Source of the DNA: Chlorocebus sabaeus
Lineage: Eukaryota; Chordata; Mammalia; Primates; Cercopithecidae
Length of the DNA stretch: 64,000 nucleotides
Assembly (NCBI RefSeq): GCF_047675955.1
Contig: NW_027327447.1
Coordinates: 186,001 to 250,000, forward strand
Direction of reading: 5' to 3'
Under the pieces are notes generated by a model. The model did no database searches and was not told the DNA's origin. It was given only the letters and a program-made list of their open reading frames with translations. The position numbers and the translations under genes were made by a program. The first letter of the stretch is position 1. Each line of letters begins with the position of its first letter. Below are positions 11,201-21,550 of this stretch, in pieces.

Positions 11201-13109
11201 TAAGAGTGTTCTTGTGGGATTTGCAAAGTGGTATTTGGAAGCCCCTAGAGGGCTAGGCTGAAAAAGGAAATTTCTTCAGTGAAAAACTGGAAAGAAGCTT
11301 TCTGAGAAACTGCTTTGTGTTCTGTTTATTCATCTCACAGAATTACAGCTTTTCCCTCCAGAAACATTTCACTAAGACTGTTCTTCTGGAATTTGCAAAG
11401 TGATATTTGGAAGCCCGTAGAGGGCTATGGTGAAAATGGAAATATCTTCCTTTAAAAACTGGAAAGAAGCTTTCTGAGAAACTCCTTTGTGTTCTGTTAA
11501 TTCATCTCACGGAGTTACAGCTTTCCCCTCAAGAAGCCTTTCGCAAAGACTGTTCTTGTGTAATATGCAAAGTGATATTTGGAAGCCCATAGAGGGCTAT
11601 GGTGAAAAAGGAATTTACCTAAGATAAAAACTGAAAGGAAGCTTTCTGAGAAACTGCTTTGTGTTCTGTTAATTCATCTCACAGATTTACAGCTTTCCCC
11701 TCAAGAAGCCTTTCGCTAAGACTGTTTATGCGCGATTTGCAAAGTGATATTTGGAAGCCCATAGAGCGCTATGGTGAAAAAGAAAATTTCTTCAGTTAAA
11801 AACTGTAAAGAAGGTTTCGGAGAAACTGTTTTGTGTTCTGTTAATTCATCTCACAGAGTTACAGCTTTCCCCTCCAGAAGCCTTTCCCTAAGACTATTCT
11901 TGTGGAATTTTCAAAGTGATATTTGGAACCCCTAGAGGTCTATGGTGAAAAAGGAAATATCATCAGTTAAAAACTGGAAAGAACCATTCTGAGAAACTGC
12001 TTTGTGTTCTGTTAATTTATTTCACAGAGTTACAACTTTCCCCTACAGAATCCCTTCGTTAGGACTGTTCTTGTGGAATTTGCAAAGTGATATTTGGAAG
12101 CCCAGAGAGGGCTAAGGTGAAAAAGGAAATATCTTCCGCTAAAAGCCGAAAAGAAGCTCTCTGAGAAACTGTTTTGTGTTCTGTTAGTTCATCTCACAGA
12201 GTTTCAGCTTTCTCCACAAGAAGCCGTTCAGTAAGACTGTTCTTGTGAAATTTGCAAAGTGATATTTGGAAACCCATAGATGGCTATGGTGAAAAAGGAA
12301 ATATCTTCCGTTAAATACTGGAAAGAAGCTTTCAGAGAAACTGCCGTGTGTTCTGTTAATACATCTCACCGCGTTACACCTTTCCCCTCAAGAAGCCTTT
12401 CGATAAGACTGTTCTAGTGGAATTTGCAAAGTGATATTTGGAATCCCATAGAGGGCTATGGTGAAAAAGAAAATATCTTCCGTTAAAAACTGGAAAGAAG
12501 ATTTCTGAGAAACTGCCGTGTGTTTTGTTAATACACCTCACCGAGTTACAGCTTTCCCCTCAAGAGGCCTTTCGCTATTACTGTTTTTGTGGGATTTGCA
12601 CAGTGATATCTGGAAGCCCATAGAGGGCTATGGTGAAAAAGGAAATTTCTTCAGTTAAAAACTGGAAAGAAGTTTTCTGAGAAACTGCTTTGTGTTCTGT
12701 TAATTCATCTCACAGAGTTACAGCTTTCCCCTACAGAAACCTTTCCCTAAGACTGTTCTTTTGGAATTTGCAAGGTGATATTTGGAAGCCCATAGAGGGC
12801 TATGGTGAAAAAGGAAATATCTTCCGTTAAAAACTGGAAAGAAGCTTTCTGAGAAACTGCCGTGTGTTCTGTTAATACACCTCACTGATTACAGCTTTAC
12901 CCTCAAGAAGCCTTTCGCTAAGACTGTTCTTGTGTGATTTCCACTGTGATATTTAGAAGCCCATAGAGCGCTATAGTGAAAAAGGAAATATCTTCAGTTA
13001 AAAACTGGAAAGAAGCTGTATGAGAAACTGCTTTGTGTTCTGTTAATTTACCTTTCAGAGTTACAGCTTTACCCTCCAGAAGCCTTTCCCTAAGACTGTT
13101 CTTGTGGAA
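8206..13109 (+). repeat. Alpha-satellite array
   Basis: Ordinary 172-bp monomers with no gene. From about 10.4 kb a new monomer variant appears (GCCGTGTGTTCTGTTAATACA with CTCACCGAG instead of TTCATCTCACAGAG) and alternates irregularly with the standard form. CCTAAGATAAAAACTGAAAAG monomers are also frequent. The block 10600-11400 recurs at 13240-14020. Confidence 0.93.
10600..11400 (+). repeat. Higher-order repeat copy A (partner 13240-14020)
   Basis: A run of about 4.5 monomers shares rare variants in the same order with 13240-14020. These are GTTGGTGTAATACATCTC, a spacer with GAGGCCTATGG, CGGCTTTGGGTTCTCTT, ACTGCTCTTGTG, AATGTCTT with CCATGTGTTC, and GTTRAACTGTGKATAGAA. Equivalent points are 2638 bp apart. 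That is 15 monomers (2580) plus about 58, which the 61-bp insertion event near 13.15 kb largely accounts for. Confidence 0.75.
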
Positions 13110-13189
13110 ATTGCAAAGTGATATTTGGTAAAAGGTGAAAGATTTATACGATCTGAAGAGAAACCAGAGAATTGCAAAGTGATACTTGG
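13110..13189. other. 42-bp non-satellite insert between 19-bp imperfect direct repeats
   Basis: The alphoid phrase ATTGCAAAGTGATATTTGG (13110-13128) is repeated with one change, T to C, at 13171-13189. Between them, 13129-13170 holds sequence with no counterpart in any monomer. It starts TAAAAGGTGAAAGATTTATA and ends AAACCAGAGA. The layout looks like a small insertion flanked by a target duplication, or filler DNA captured at a break that was repaired with local duplication. A resemblance of AGGTGAAAGAT to L1 ORF2 is too short to use. I cannot identify the source. Confidence 0.8.
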
Positions 13190-13239
13190 AAGCTCATAGA
13201 CGGCTATGGTGAAAAAGGAAATATCTTCAGTTAAAAACT

Positions 13240-14020
13240 GGAAAGAAGCTTTCTGAGAAACTGCCGTGTGTTGGTGTAATACATCTCACCGAGTTACAGC
13301 TTTCCCCTCAAGAAGCCTTTCACTAAGACTGTTCTTGTGGAATTTGCAATGTGATTTTGGAAGCCCATAGAGGCCTATGGTGAAAAACGAAATATCCTAA
13401 GATAAAAATTGAAAAGAAGCTTTCTGAGAAACGGCTTTGGGTTCTCTTATTTCATCTCACAGAGTTAGAGCTTTCCCCTCAAGAAGTCGTTCACTAAGAC
13501 TGCTCTTGTGGAATTTGCAAAGTGATATTTTGAAACCCATAGGAGGCTATGGTGAAAAAGGCAATGTCTTCCGTTAAAAAATGGAAAGAAGCTTTCTGAG
13601 AAACTTCCATGTGTTCTGTTAATACACCTCACCGAGTTACAGCTTTCCCCTCAAGAAGACTTTCACTAAGACTGCTCTTGTGGGATTTGCAAAGTGATAT
13701 TTGGAAGCCCATAGAGGGCTACGGTGAAAAAGGAAATATCTTCAGTTGAACTGTGGATAGAAACATTCTGAGAAACTGCTTTCTGTTCTGTTAATTCATC
13801 TCACAGAGTTACAGCCTTCCCCTCAAGAAGCCTTTCGCTAAGACTGTTCTTGTGGGATTTTCAAAGTGACATTTGTAAGCCCATAGAGGGCTATGCTGAA
13901 AAACGAAATATCTTCAGTTAAAATCAGGAAAGAAGCTTTCTGAGAAACTGCTTTGTGTTCTGTTAATTCATCCCACAGAATTACAGCTTTCCCCTCAAGA
14001 AGCCTTTCGCTATGACTGTT
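13240..14020 (+). repeat. Higher-order repeat copy B (partner 10600-11400)
   Basis: This is the partner of 10600-11400, with the same order of rare variants. It is cut at its right end by the L1 insertion at 14027. The insertion therefore came after, or independently of, the duplication: the equivalent place in copy A, near 11390, is uninterrupted. Confidence 0.75.
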
Positions 14021-14026
14021 CTTGTG
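14014..14026 (+). repeat. Left target-site duplication of L1
   Basis: The 13-mer GACTGTTCTTGTG is ordinary monomer sequence just before the L1 and is repeated perfectly at 14646-14658. Satellite phase resumes without loss after the right copy, as expected for target-primed reverse transcription. Confidence 0.88.
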
Positions 14027-14282
14027 TGCCACATTTTCTTAATCCAATCTGTCACTGATGGACATTTGGGTTGATTCCAACTCTTTGCTATTGTGAATAG
14101 TGCTGCAATAAACATACGTGTGCATGTGTCTTTATAGCAGCATAATTTATAATCCTTTGGGTATATACCTAGTAATGGGATGGCTGGGTCATATGGTACA
14201 TCTAGTGCTAGATCCTTGAGGAATCGCCTTACTGTTTTCCATAATGGTTGAACTAGTTTACAATCCCACCAATAGTGTAAAA
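14027..14282 (-). pseudogene. L1 ORF2 fragment, inverted segment
   Basis: Read on the minus strand, this encodes part of the ORF2 C-terminal region, beginning within the cysteine-rich stretch and ending in the segment that gives KKMW. By eye it differs from the equivalent part of the L1 at 63.5 kb at about 8 of 256 positions, clustered near 14229-14236. The frame appears uninterrupted, so the copy is fairly young, but it has no start and no adjoining ORF. Confidence 0.85.
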
Positions 14283-14283
14283 T

Positions 14284-14397
14284 GAGTTTGTGTCCTTTGT
14301 AGGGACATGGATGCAGCTGGAAACCTTCATTCTCAGCAAACTATCACAAGAACAGAAAACCAAACACCGCATGTTCTCACTCATAGGCGGGAACTGA
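14284..14397 (+). pseudogene. L1 ORF2 C-terminal remnant, sense segment
   Basis: This is an in-frame stretch of 37 codons plus TGA at 14395-14397. It encodes the ORF2 C-terminus, with SKLSQEQKTKHR and the SLIGGN ending. It begins inside the protein because of the inversion breakpoint. The equivalent protein on the minus strand near 63.34 kb ends SLVGGN. Confidence 0.88.
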
Positions 14398-14645
14398 ACA
14401 ATGAGATCACTTGGACTCAGGAAGGGGAACATCACACACGGGGGCCTATCATGGGGAGGGGAAGGGGGAGGGATTGCATTGGGAGTTATACCTGATTTAA
14501 ATGACGAGTTGATGGGTGCAGCACACCAATATGGCACAAGTATACATATGTAGCAAACCTGCATGTTGTGCACATGTACCCTACAACTTGAAGTTTAATA
14601 ATAAATAAATAAATAAATAAATAAATAAACAAATAAATAAATAAA
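14398..14645 (+). other. L1 3' UTR and TAAA-rich tail
   Basis: After the ORF2 stop come the usual primate L1 3' UTR landmarks: CACTTGGACTCAGGAAGGGG, a G-rich stretch at 14453-14473, TATACCTGAT, CATGTACCCTACAACTTG and AAGTTTAATAATAAATAAAT. The tail from about 14602 is a TAAA tetranucleotide run with one CAAA interruption near 14630, and it contains several AATAAA poly(A)-signal hexamers. The ACAACTTGAAGTTT wording differs from young human L1 as I remember it and would fit an Old World monkey L1 lineage. Confidence 0.85.
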
Positions 14646-14658
14646 GACTGTTCTTGTG
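14646..14658 (+). repeat. Right target-site duplication of L1
   Basis: Perfect second copy of GACTGTTCTTGTG, directly after the A-rich tail. The satellite monomer then continues with AAATTTGCAAAGTG. The pre-insertion site, CTAT/GACTG, is not the usual L1 endonuclease TTTT/AA target, so the exact nick position is uncertain. Confidence 0.88.
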
Positions 14659-15779
14659 AAATTTGCAAAGTGATATTTGGAAGCCTATAGAGGGCTACGG
14701 TGAGAAAGGAAATATCCTAAGATAAAAACTGAAAAGAAGCTTTCTCAGAAATTCCTTAGTGTTCTGTTAATTCATCTTACAGAGTAACACTTTTACCCTC
14801 AAGAAGCCTTTAGCTAAGAATGTTCTTGTGGATTTTGCAAAATGAAATTGGAAGCCCATAGAGGGGTACGGTGAAAAAGCAATATCTTCCGTTAAATCCG
14901 AAAAGAAGCTTTCTGAGAAACTGATTTGTGTTCTGTTAATTCATCTCACAGAGTTACACATTTCCCCTAAAGAAGCCGTTCACTAAGACTATTCTTGTGG
15001 AATTTGCAAAGTGATATTTGGAAGCCCATAGAGGGCTATGGTGAAAAAGGAAATATCTTCCGTTAAAAACTGGAAAGAAGATTTCTGAGAAACTGCTTTG
15101 TGTCCTGTTAAGTCGTCTCACAGAGTTACAGCTTTCCCATCCAGAAGCCCTTCGCTAAGACTGTTCTTGTGGAATTTGCAAAGTGATATTTGGAAGCCCA
15201 TAGACGGCTATGGTGAAAAAGGAAATTGCCTAAGATAAAAACTGAAAAGAAGCTTTTTGAGAAACTGCTTAGTATTCTGTTAATTCATCTCACAGAGATA
15301 CAGCTTTTTCCTTAAGAAGCCTCTCGCTAAGACTCCTCTTGTGAAATTTGCAAAGTGATATTTAGAAGCCCATAGAGGTCTATGATTAAAAATGAAATAT
15401 CTTCAGTTAAAAACCGGAAAGAAGCTTTCTGTGAAACTGCTTTGTGTTCTGCTAATTCTTCTCACAGAGTTACAGCTTTACCCTCAAGAAGCCTTTCACT
15501 AAGACTTTTCTTTTTGAATTTGCAAAGTGAAATTTGGAAGCCCATAGCGGGCAATGGTGAAAAACGCCATATCTTCCATTAAAAACCGTAAAGAAGCTTT
15601 CTGAGAAAGTGCTTTGTGTTCTGTTAGTTCATCTCACAGTGTTACAGCTATCCCCTCAAGAAGCCGTTCACTAAGACTATTCTTGTGAAATTTCCAAAGT
15701 GATATTTGGAAACCAATATTGGGCTATGGTGAAAAACTAAATATCTTCAGTTAAAAACTGGAAAGAAGCTCTCTGAGAT
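14659..15779 (+). repeat. Alpha-satellite array
   Basis: Ordinary alphoid monomers, including several of the CCTAAGATAAAAACTG variety. The array continues the phase interrupted by the L1. No gene or other element is visible. Confidence 0.93.
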
Positions 15780-17270
15780 ACTGCCGTGTGTTATGTTAAT
15801 ACATCTCACCAAATTACAGCTTTCCCCTCAAGAAGCCTTTCGCTAAGACGGTTCTAGTGGAATTTTCAAAGTGATATTTGGAAGCCCCTAGAGGGCTATG
15901 GTGAAAAAGGAAATATCTTCCGTTTAAAAGTGGAAAGAAGCTTTCTGAGAAACTGCTGTGTGTTCTGTTAATACACCTCACCGAGTTACAGCTTTCCCCT
16001 CAAGAAGCCTTTCGCTAAGACTGGTCTTGTGGGATTTGCAGAGAGATATTTGGAAACCCATAGAGGGCTATGGTGAATAAGGAAATATCTTCAGTTAAAA
16101 ACTGGAAAGAAGCTTTCTGAGATACCGCTTTGTTTTCTGTTAATTCATCTCACAGAGTTACAGCTTTCCCCTCCAGAAGCCTTTCCCTAAGACTGTTCTT
16201 GTGGAATTTTCAAAGTGATATTTGGAAGCCCATAGAGCGCTATGGTGAAAAAGGAAATATCTTCCGTTAAAAACTGGAAAGGAGCTTTCTGAGAAACTTC
16301 CGTGTGTTCGTGTAATACATCTCGCCGAGTTACAGCTTTCTCCTCAGGAAGCCTTTCACTGAGACTGTTCTTGTGGGATTTGCAAAGAGATATTTGGAAG
16401 CCCATAAAGGGCTATGTTGAAAAAGGAAATATCTACCGTTAAAAACTGGTAAGAAGCTTTCTGAGAAACTGATTTGTGTTCTGCTAATTCATCACACAGG
16501 GTTACAGCGTTCCCCTTCAGAAGACTTTTGCTAAGACTGTTCTTGTGGGATTTGCAAAGTGATATTTGGAAGCCCATAGAGGGCTATGGTGAAAAAGGAA
16601 ATATCTTCAGTTAAAACCTGGAAAGAGGCTTTCTGAGAAACTGCTTTGTGTTCTGTTAATTCATCTCTGAGTGTTAGAGCTCTCTCCTCAAGAAACCCTT
16701 TGCAAAGACTGTTCTTGTGGAATTTGCAAAGTGATACTTTGAAGCCCCTAGGGGGCTATGGTGTAAAAGGAAATATCTTCTGTTAAAAACTGGAAAGAAG
16801 ATTTCTTAGAAACTGCTTTCTGTTCTGTTAATTCAACTCACAGAGTTAGAGCTTTTTCCTCCACAAGCCTTCCGCTAAGACTGTTCATGTGGAATTTGCA
16901 AAGTGATATTTTTAAGCCCATAGAGGTCTTCGGTGAAAATGGAAATATCCTAAGATAAAAACCGAAAAGAAGCTTTCTGAGAAACTGCTTTGTGCTCTGT
17001 TAGTTCATCTCACTGAGTTACAGCTTTACCCTCAAGAATCCGTTCAGTAAGGCTGTTCTTGTGAAATTTGCAAAGTGACATTTGGAAGCCCATAGAGGGC
17101 TATGGTGAAAAAGAAAATATCTTCCGTTAAAAACTGGAAAGAAGCATTCTGAGAAATTGCCGTGTGTTGTGTTAATACATCTCACTGACTTACAGCTTTC
17201 CCCTCAACAAGCCTTTCGCTAAGACTGTTCTTGTGAAATTTGTAAAGTGATATTTGGAAGCCCATAGGGG

Positions 17271-17614
17271 GCTACGGTGAAAAAGGAAATATCTACCGTT
17301 AAAAACTTGAAAGATGCTTTCTGAGAAACTGCCGTGTGTTCGTGTAAGACATCTCACCGCATTACAGCTTTGCGCTCAAGAAACCTTTCGCTAAGACTCT
17401 TCTTGTGGGATTTGCAAAGTGATATTTGGAAGCCCATAGAGGGCTATGGTGAAAATGGAATTATCCTAAGATAAAAACTGAAAAGAAGCTTTCTGAGAAA
17501 ATGCTGTGTGTTCTGTTAGTTCACCTCACAGAATTACAGCCTTCCCCTCAATAATCCGTTCACTAAGACTGTTCTTGTGAAATTTTCAAAGGGATATTTG
17601 GAAGCCCATAGAGG
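17271..17614 (+). repeat. Tandem dimer duplication, copy 1 (344 bp)
   Basis: This two-monomer unit is marked by ATCTACCGTTAAAAACTTGA, GTGTAAGACATCTCACCGC, TTTGCGCTCAAGAAACC and CCCTCAATAATCCGTTC. I found no difference from copy 2 at 17615-17958 when reading base by base. The flanks differ (AGGGGGCTACGG before, AGAGGGCTATGG after), so the duplication edges lie close to these coordinates. Confidence 0.88.
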
Positions 17615-17958
17615 GCTACGGTGAAAAAGGAAATATCTACCGTTAAAAACTTGAAAGATGCTTTCTGAGAAACTGCCGTGTGTTCGTGTAAGACATCTCA
17701 CCGCATTACAGCTTTGCGCTCAAGAAACCTTTCGCTAAGACTCTTCTTGTGGGATTTGCAAAGTGATATTTGGAAGCCCATAGAGGGCTATGGTGAAAAT
17801 GGAATTATCCTAAGATAAAAACTGAAAAGAAGCTTTCTGAGAAAATGCTGTGTGTTCTGTTAGTTCACCTCACAGAATTACAGCCTTCCCCTCAATAATC
17901 CGTTCACTAAGACTGTTCTTGTGAAATTTTCAAAGGGATATTTGGAAGCCCATAGAGG
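17615..17958 (+). repeat. Tandem dimer duplication, copy 2 (344 bp)
   Basis: Apparently identical to 17271-17614. A diverged single copy of the same dimer lies at about 21215-21550. The identity against a background of visibly different monomers indicates a recent unequal exchange, or an assembly duplication. Confidence 0.88.
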
Positions 17959-20900
17959 GCTATGGTGAAAAAGGAAATATCTTCCGTTAAAAACTGGAAA
18001 GAAGCATTCTGAGAAATTGCCGTGTGTTGTGTTGATACATCTCACCGACTTACAGCTTTCCCCTCAAGAAGCCTTTCGCTAAGATTGTTCTTGTGAAATT
18101 TGCAAAGTGATATTTGGAAGTCCATAGAGGGCAATGGGGAAATAGGAAATATCTACCATTACAAACTGGAAAGAAGCTTTCTGAGAAAGTGCCCTGTGTT
18201 CATGTAAGACATCCCACCGAGTTACAGCTTTTCTCTGAAGAAGCCTTTCTCTAAGACTGTTCTTGTGGAATTTGCCAAGTGATATTTGGAAGGCCATAGA
18301 GGGCTAAGGTAAAAAAGGAAATATCTTCCATTAAAAATGGAAAGAAGATTTCTGAGAAACTGCTTTGTGTTCTGTTAATTCATCTCAAAGAGTTAGAGCT
18401 TTCCCCTCAAGAAGCCTTTCGCGAAGACTGTTCTTGTGGATTTTGCAAAGTGAATTTGGAAGCCCCTAGAGGGCTATGGTGAAAAACGAAATATCTTCCG
18501 TTAAAAAGTGGAAAGAAGCTTTCTGAGAAACCGCTGTGTGTTCTGTTAATACACCTCACCGAGTTACAGCTTTCCCCTCAAGAAGCCTTTCGCTAAGACT
18601 GGTCTTGTGGGATTTGCAGAGAGATATTTGGAAACCCATAGAGGGCTTTGGTGAATAAGGAAATATCTTCAGTTAAAACTGGAAAGAAGCTTTGTGAGAT
18701 ACCGCTTTGTGTTCTGTTAATTCATCTCACAGAGGTACAGCTTTCCCCTCCAGAAGCCTTTCCCTAAGACTGTTCTTGTGGTATTTCCAAATGATATTTG
18801 GAAGCCCATAGAGCGCTATGGTGAAAAAGGAAATATCTTCCGTTAAAAACTGGAAAGGAGTTTTCTGAGAAACTGCCGTGTGTTCGTGTAATACATCTCA
18901 CCGAGTTACAGCTTTCTCCTCAAGAAGCCTTTCACTGACACTGTTATTGTGGGATTTGCACAGAGATATTTGAAGGCCATAGAGGGCTACGGTGAGAAAG
19001 GAAAGATCTACCGTTAAAAAATGGAAAGAAGCTTTCTGAGAAACTGATTTGTGTTCTGCTAATTCATCTCACAGGGTTTCAGCTTTCCCCTTCAGAAGCC
19101 TTTTGCTAAGACTGTTCTTGTGCGATTTGCAAAGTGATATTTGGAAGCCCATAGAGGGCTATGGTCAAAAAGGAAATATCTTCAGTTAAAAACTGGAAAG
19201 AGGCTTTCTGAGAAACTGCTTAGTGTTCTGTTAATTCATCTTGGAGAGTTACAGCTGTCTCTTCAAGAAGCCCTTCGCTAAGACTGTTCTTGTGGAACTT
19301 GCAAAATGATATTTTGAAGCCCATATGGGGCTATGGTGTAAAAGGAAATATCTTCTGTTAAAAACTGGAAAGAAGATTTATGAGAAACTGCTTTGTGTTC
19401 TTTTAATTCATCTCACAGAGTTACACCTTTTCCGTCAAGAAGACTTTCGCTAAGACTGTTCTTGTGGAAATTGTGAAGTGATATTTGGAAGCCCATAGAG
19501 GGCTGTGGTGAAAATTGAAATTACTAAGATAAAAACCAAAAAGAAGCTTTCTGAGAAACTGCTTTGTGTTTTGTTAGTTCATCTCACAGAGTTACAGCTT
19601 TCCCCTCAAGAATCCGTTCACTAAGACTGTTCTTGTGAATATTGCAAAATGATATTTGGAAGCCCATAGAGGACTATGGTGAAATAGGAAATATCTCCGT
19701 TCAAAACTGGAAAGAAGCATTCTGAGAAATTACCGTGTGTTGTGTTAATACATCTCACCGAATTACAGGATTCCCCTCAAGAAGCCTTTCGCTTAGACTG
19801 TTCTTGTGATATTTGCAAACTGATATTTGGAAGCCCTTTGAGGGCTATGGGGAAAAAGGAAATATCTTCAGTTAAAACTGGAAAGAAGCTTTCTGAGAAA
19901 CTGCTTTGTGTTCTGTTAAGTCATCTGAAAGAGTTACAGCATTCCCTTCAAGAAGCTTTTTGCAAAGTCTGTTCATGTGGAATTTGCAAAGTGATATTTG
20001 GAAGCCCATAGAGGGCTTTGGTGAAAAAGGAAATATCTTCCGTTAAAAACTGGAAAGAAACTTTATCAGAAACTGCCATGTGTTCTGAGAATACATCTCA
20101 CCAAATTACAGCTTTCCCCTCAAGAAACCTTTCGCTAAGACTGTTCTTTTGGAATTTTCAAAGTGATATTTGGAAGCCCCTAGAGGGCTATGGTGAAAAA
20201 GGAAATATCATTCGTTAAAAAGTGGAAAGAAGCTTTCTGAGAAACTGCCGTGTGTTCTGTTAATACATCTCACCGAGTTACAGCTTTCCCCTCCAGAAGA
20301 CTTTCCCTAAGACTGTTCTTGTAGAATTTGCAAACTGATATTTGGAAGCCCATAGAGCGCTATGGTGAAAAAGTAAATATCTTCCGTTTAAAACTGGAAG
20401 GAAGCTCTCTGAGAAACTGCTTTGTGTTCTGTTATTTCATCTCACATGGTTAAAGCTTTCCCTTCCAGAAGCCTTTCGCTAAGACTGTTCCTGTGGGATT
20501 TCCAAAGTGATATTTGGAAGCCCATGGAGGGCTATGGTGAAAAAGAAAATATCTTCAGTTAAAACCTGGAAAGAGGCTTTCTGAGAAACTGCTTTGTGTT
20601 CTGTTAATTCATCTCTGAGAGTTACAGCTCTGTCCTCAAGAAACCCTTCGCTAAGACTGTTCTTGTGGAATTTGCAAAGTGATACTTTGAAGCCCCTAGG
20701 GGGGTATGGTGAAAAAGGAAATATCTTCCGTTAAAAACTGGAAAGAAGATTTCTTAGAAACTGCTTTGTGTTCTGTTAATTCATCTCACAGATTTAGAGC
20801 TTTTTCCTCCACAAGACTTCCGCTAAGACTGTTCTTGTGGAATTTCCAAAGTGATATTTGGAAGCCCATAGAGGGCTATGGTGAAAATGGAAATATCCTA

Positions 20901-21204
20901 AGATAAAAACCGAAAAGAAGCTTTCTGAGAAACTGCTTTGTGTTCTGTTAGTTCATCTCACTGAGTTACAGTTTTACCCTTAAGAATCCGTTCAGTAAGG
21001 CTGTTCTTGTGAAATTTTCAAAGTGATATTTGGAAGCCCATAGAGGGCTATGGTGAAAAATAAAATATCTTCCGTTAAAAACTGGAAAGAAGCATTCTGA
21101 GAAATTGCCGTGTGTTGTGTTAATACATCTCACTGACTTACAGCTTTCTACTCAACAAGCTTTTCACTAAGACTGTTCTTGTGAAATTTGCAAAGTGATA
21201 TTTG

Positions 21205-21550
21205 GAAGCCCATAGAGGGCTATGGTGAAAAAGTAAATATCTAATGTTAAAAACTTGAAAGATGCTTTCTGAGAAACTGCCGTGTGTTCGTGTAAGACAT
21301 CTCACCGCGTTACAGCTTTGCGCTCAAGAAACCTTTCGCTAAGACTCTTCTTGTGGGATTTGCAAAGTGATATTTGGAAGCCCATAGAGGGCTATAGTGA
21401 AAATGGAAATATCCTAAGATAAAAACTGAAAAGAAGCTTTCTTTGAAAATGCTGTGTGTTTTGTTAGTTCACCTCACAGAATTAGAGCCTTCCCCTCAAT
21501 AATCCGTTCACTAAGACTGTTCTTGTGAAATTTACAAAGTGATATTTGGA
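21205..21550 (+). repeat. Diverged third copy of the 344-bp dimer
   Basis: This carries the same markers (AAAAACTTGAAAGATGC, GTGTAAGACATCTCACCGC, TTTGCGCTCAAGAAACC, CCCTCAATAATCCGTTC) with about a dozen substitutions relative to 17271-17614. It is single here, so the tandem doubling at 17.3-18.0 kb came later than the larger block duplication. Confidence 0.8.

Larger units (their letters stand above)
14027..14645 (+). mobile_element. 5'-truncated, 5'-inverted LINE-1 (twin-primed)
   Basis: This is a 619-bp L1 3' end inserted in the satellite. The first part, 14027-14282, is the reverse complement of an ORF2 segment matching 63491-63742 of the other L1. The second part, 14283-14645, is in sense orientation: the ORF2 end, 3' UTR and a TAAA-rich tail. 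About 36-40 bp of L1 that belongs between the two parts (equivalent to about 63452-63490) is missing. A perfect 13-bp duplication flanks the element, and TGTG is shared between the target end and the L1 start. Inversion, a small junction deletion and microhomology together are the established signature of twin priming. The element is non-autonomous and dead. Confidence 0.93.
15780..21550 (+). repeat. Higher-order repeat cluster with three related blocks
   Basis: Blocks at about 15780-17614, 18463-19840 and 20040-21545 share ordered rare variants. The first and second share GACTGGTCTTGTGGGATTT, GATACCGC, GAGCGCTATGG, GTGTTCGTGTAATACATC, a GATTTGTGTTCTGCTAATTC monomer and a GAAAGAGGC monomer. 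Their offset is 2578 bp, or 15 units. The first and third share CTCACCAAATTACAG (offset 4292, about 25 units), then CCCCTAGGGGG and AAAAACTTGAAAGATGC (offset 3948, about 23 units), so two monomers are missing from the third. The CCGTGTG plus CTCACCGAG family dominates here. Confidence 0.8.

Noticed and set aside
13129..13170. L1 ORF2 fragment as source of the insert
   Set aside because: Only about 11 bases (AGGTGAAAGAT) resemble L1. The remainder does not align by eye.
1..14013. Human monomeric alpha satellite as the source
   Set aside because: Monomers are 172 bp and resemble the Old World monkey consensus I remember, with modest divergence. Human monomeric layers are usually more diverged and 171 bp based. 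Not fully excluded without a search.
14307..14495. Open frame of 62 codons across the L1 3' end
   Set aside because: It is out of frame with ORF2 and lies across the ORF2 stop and 3' UTR.
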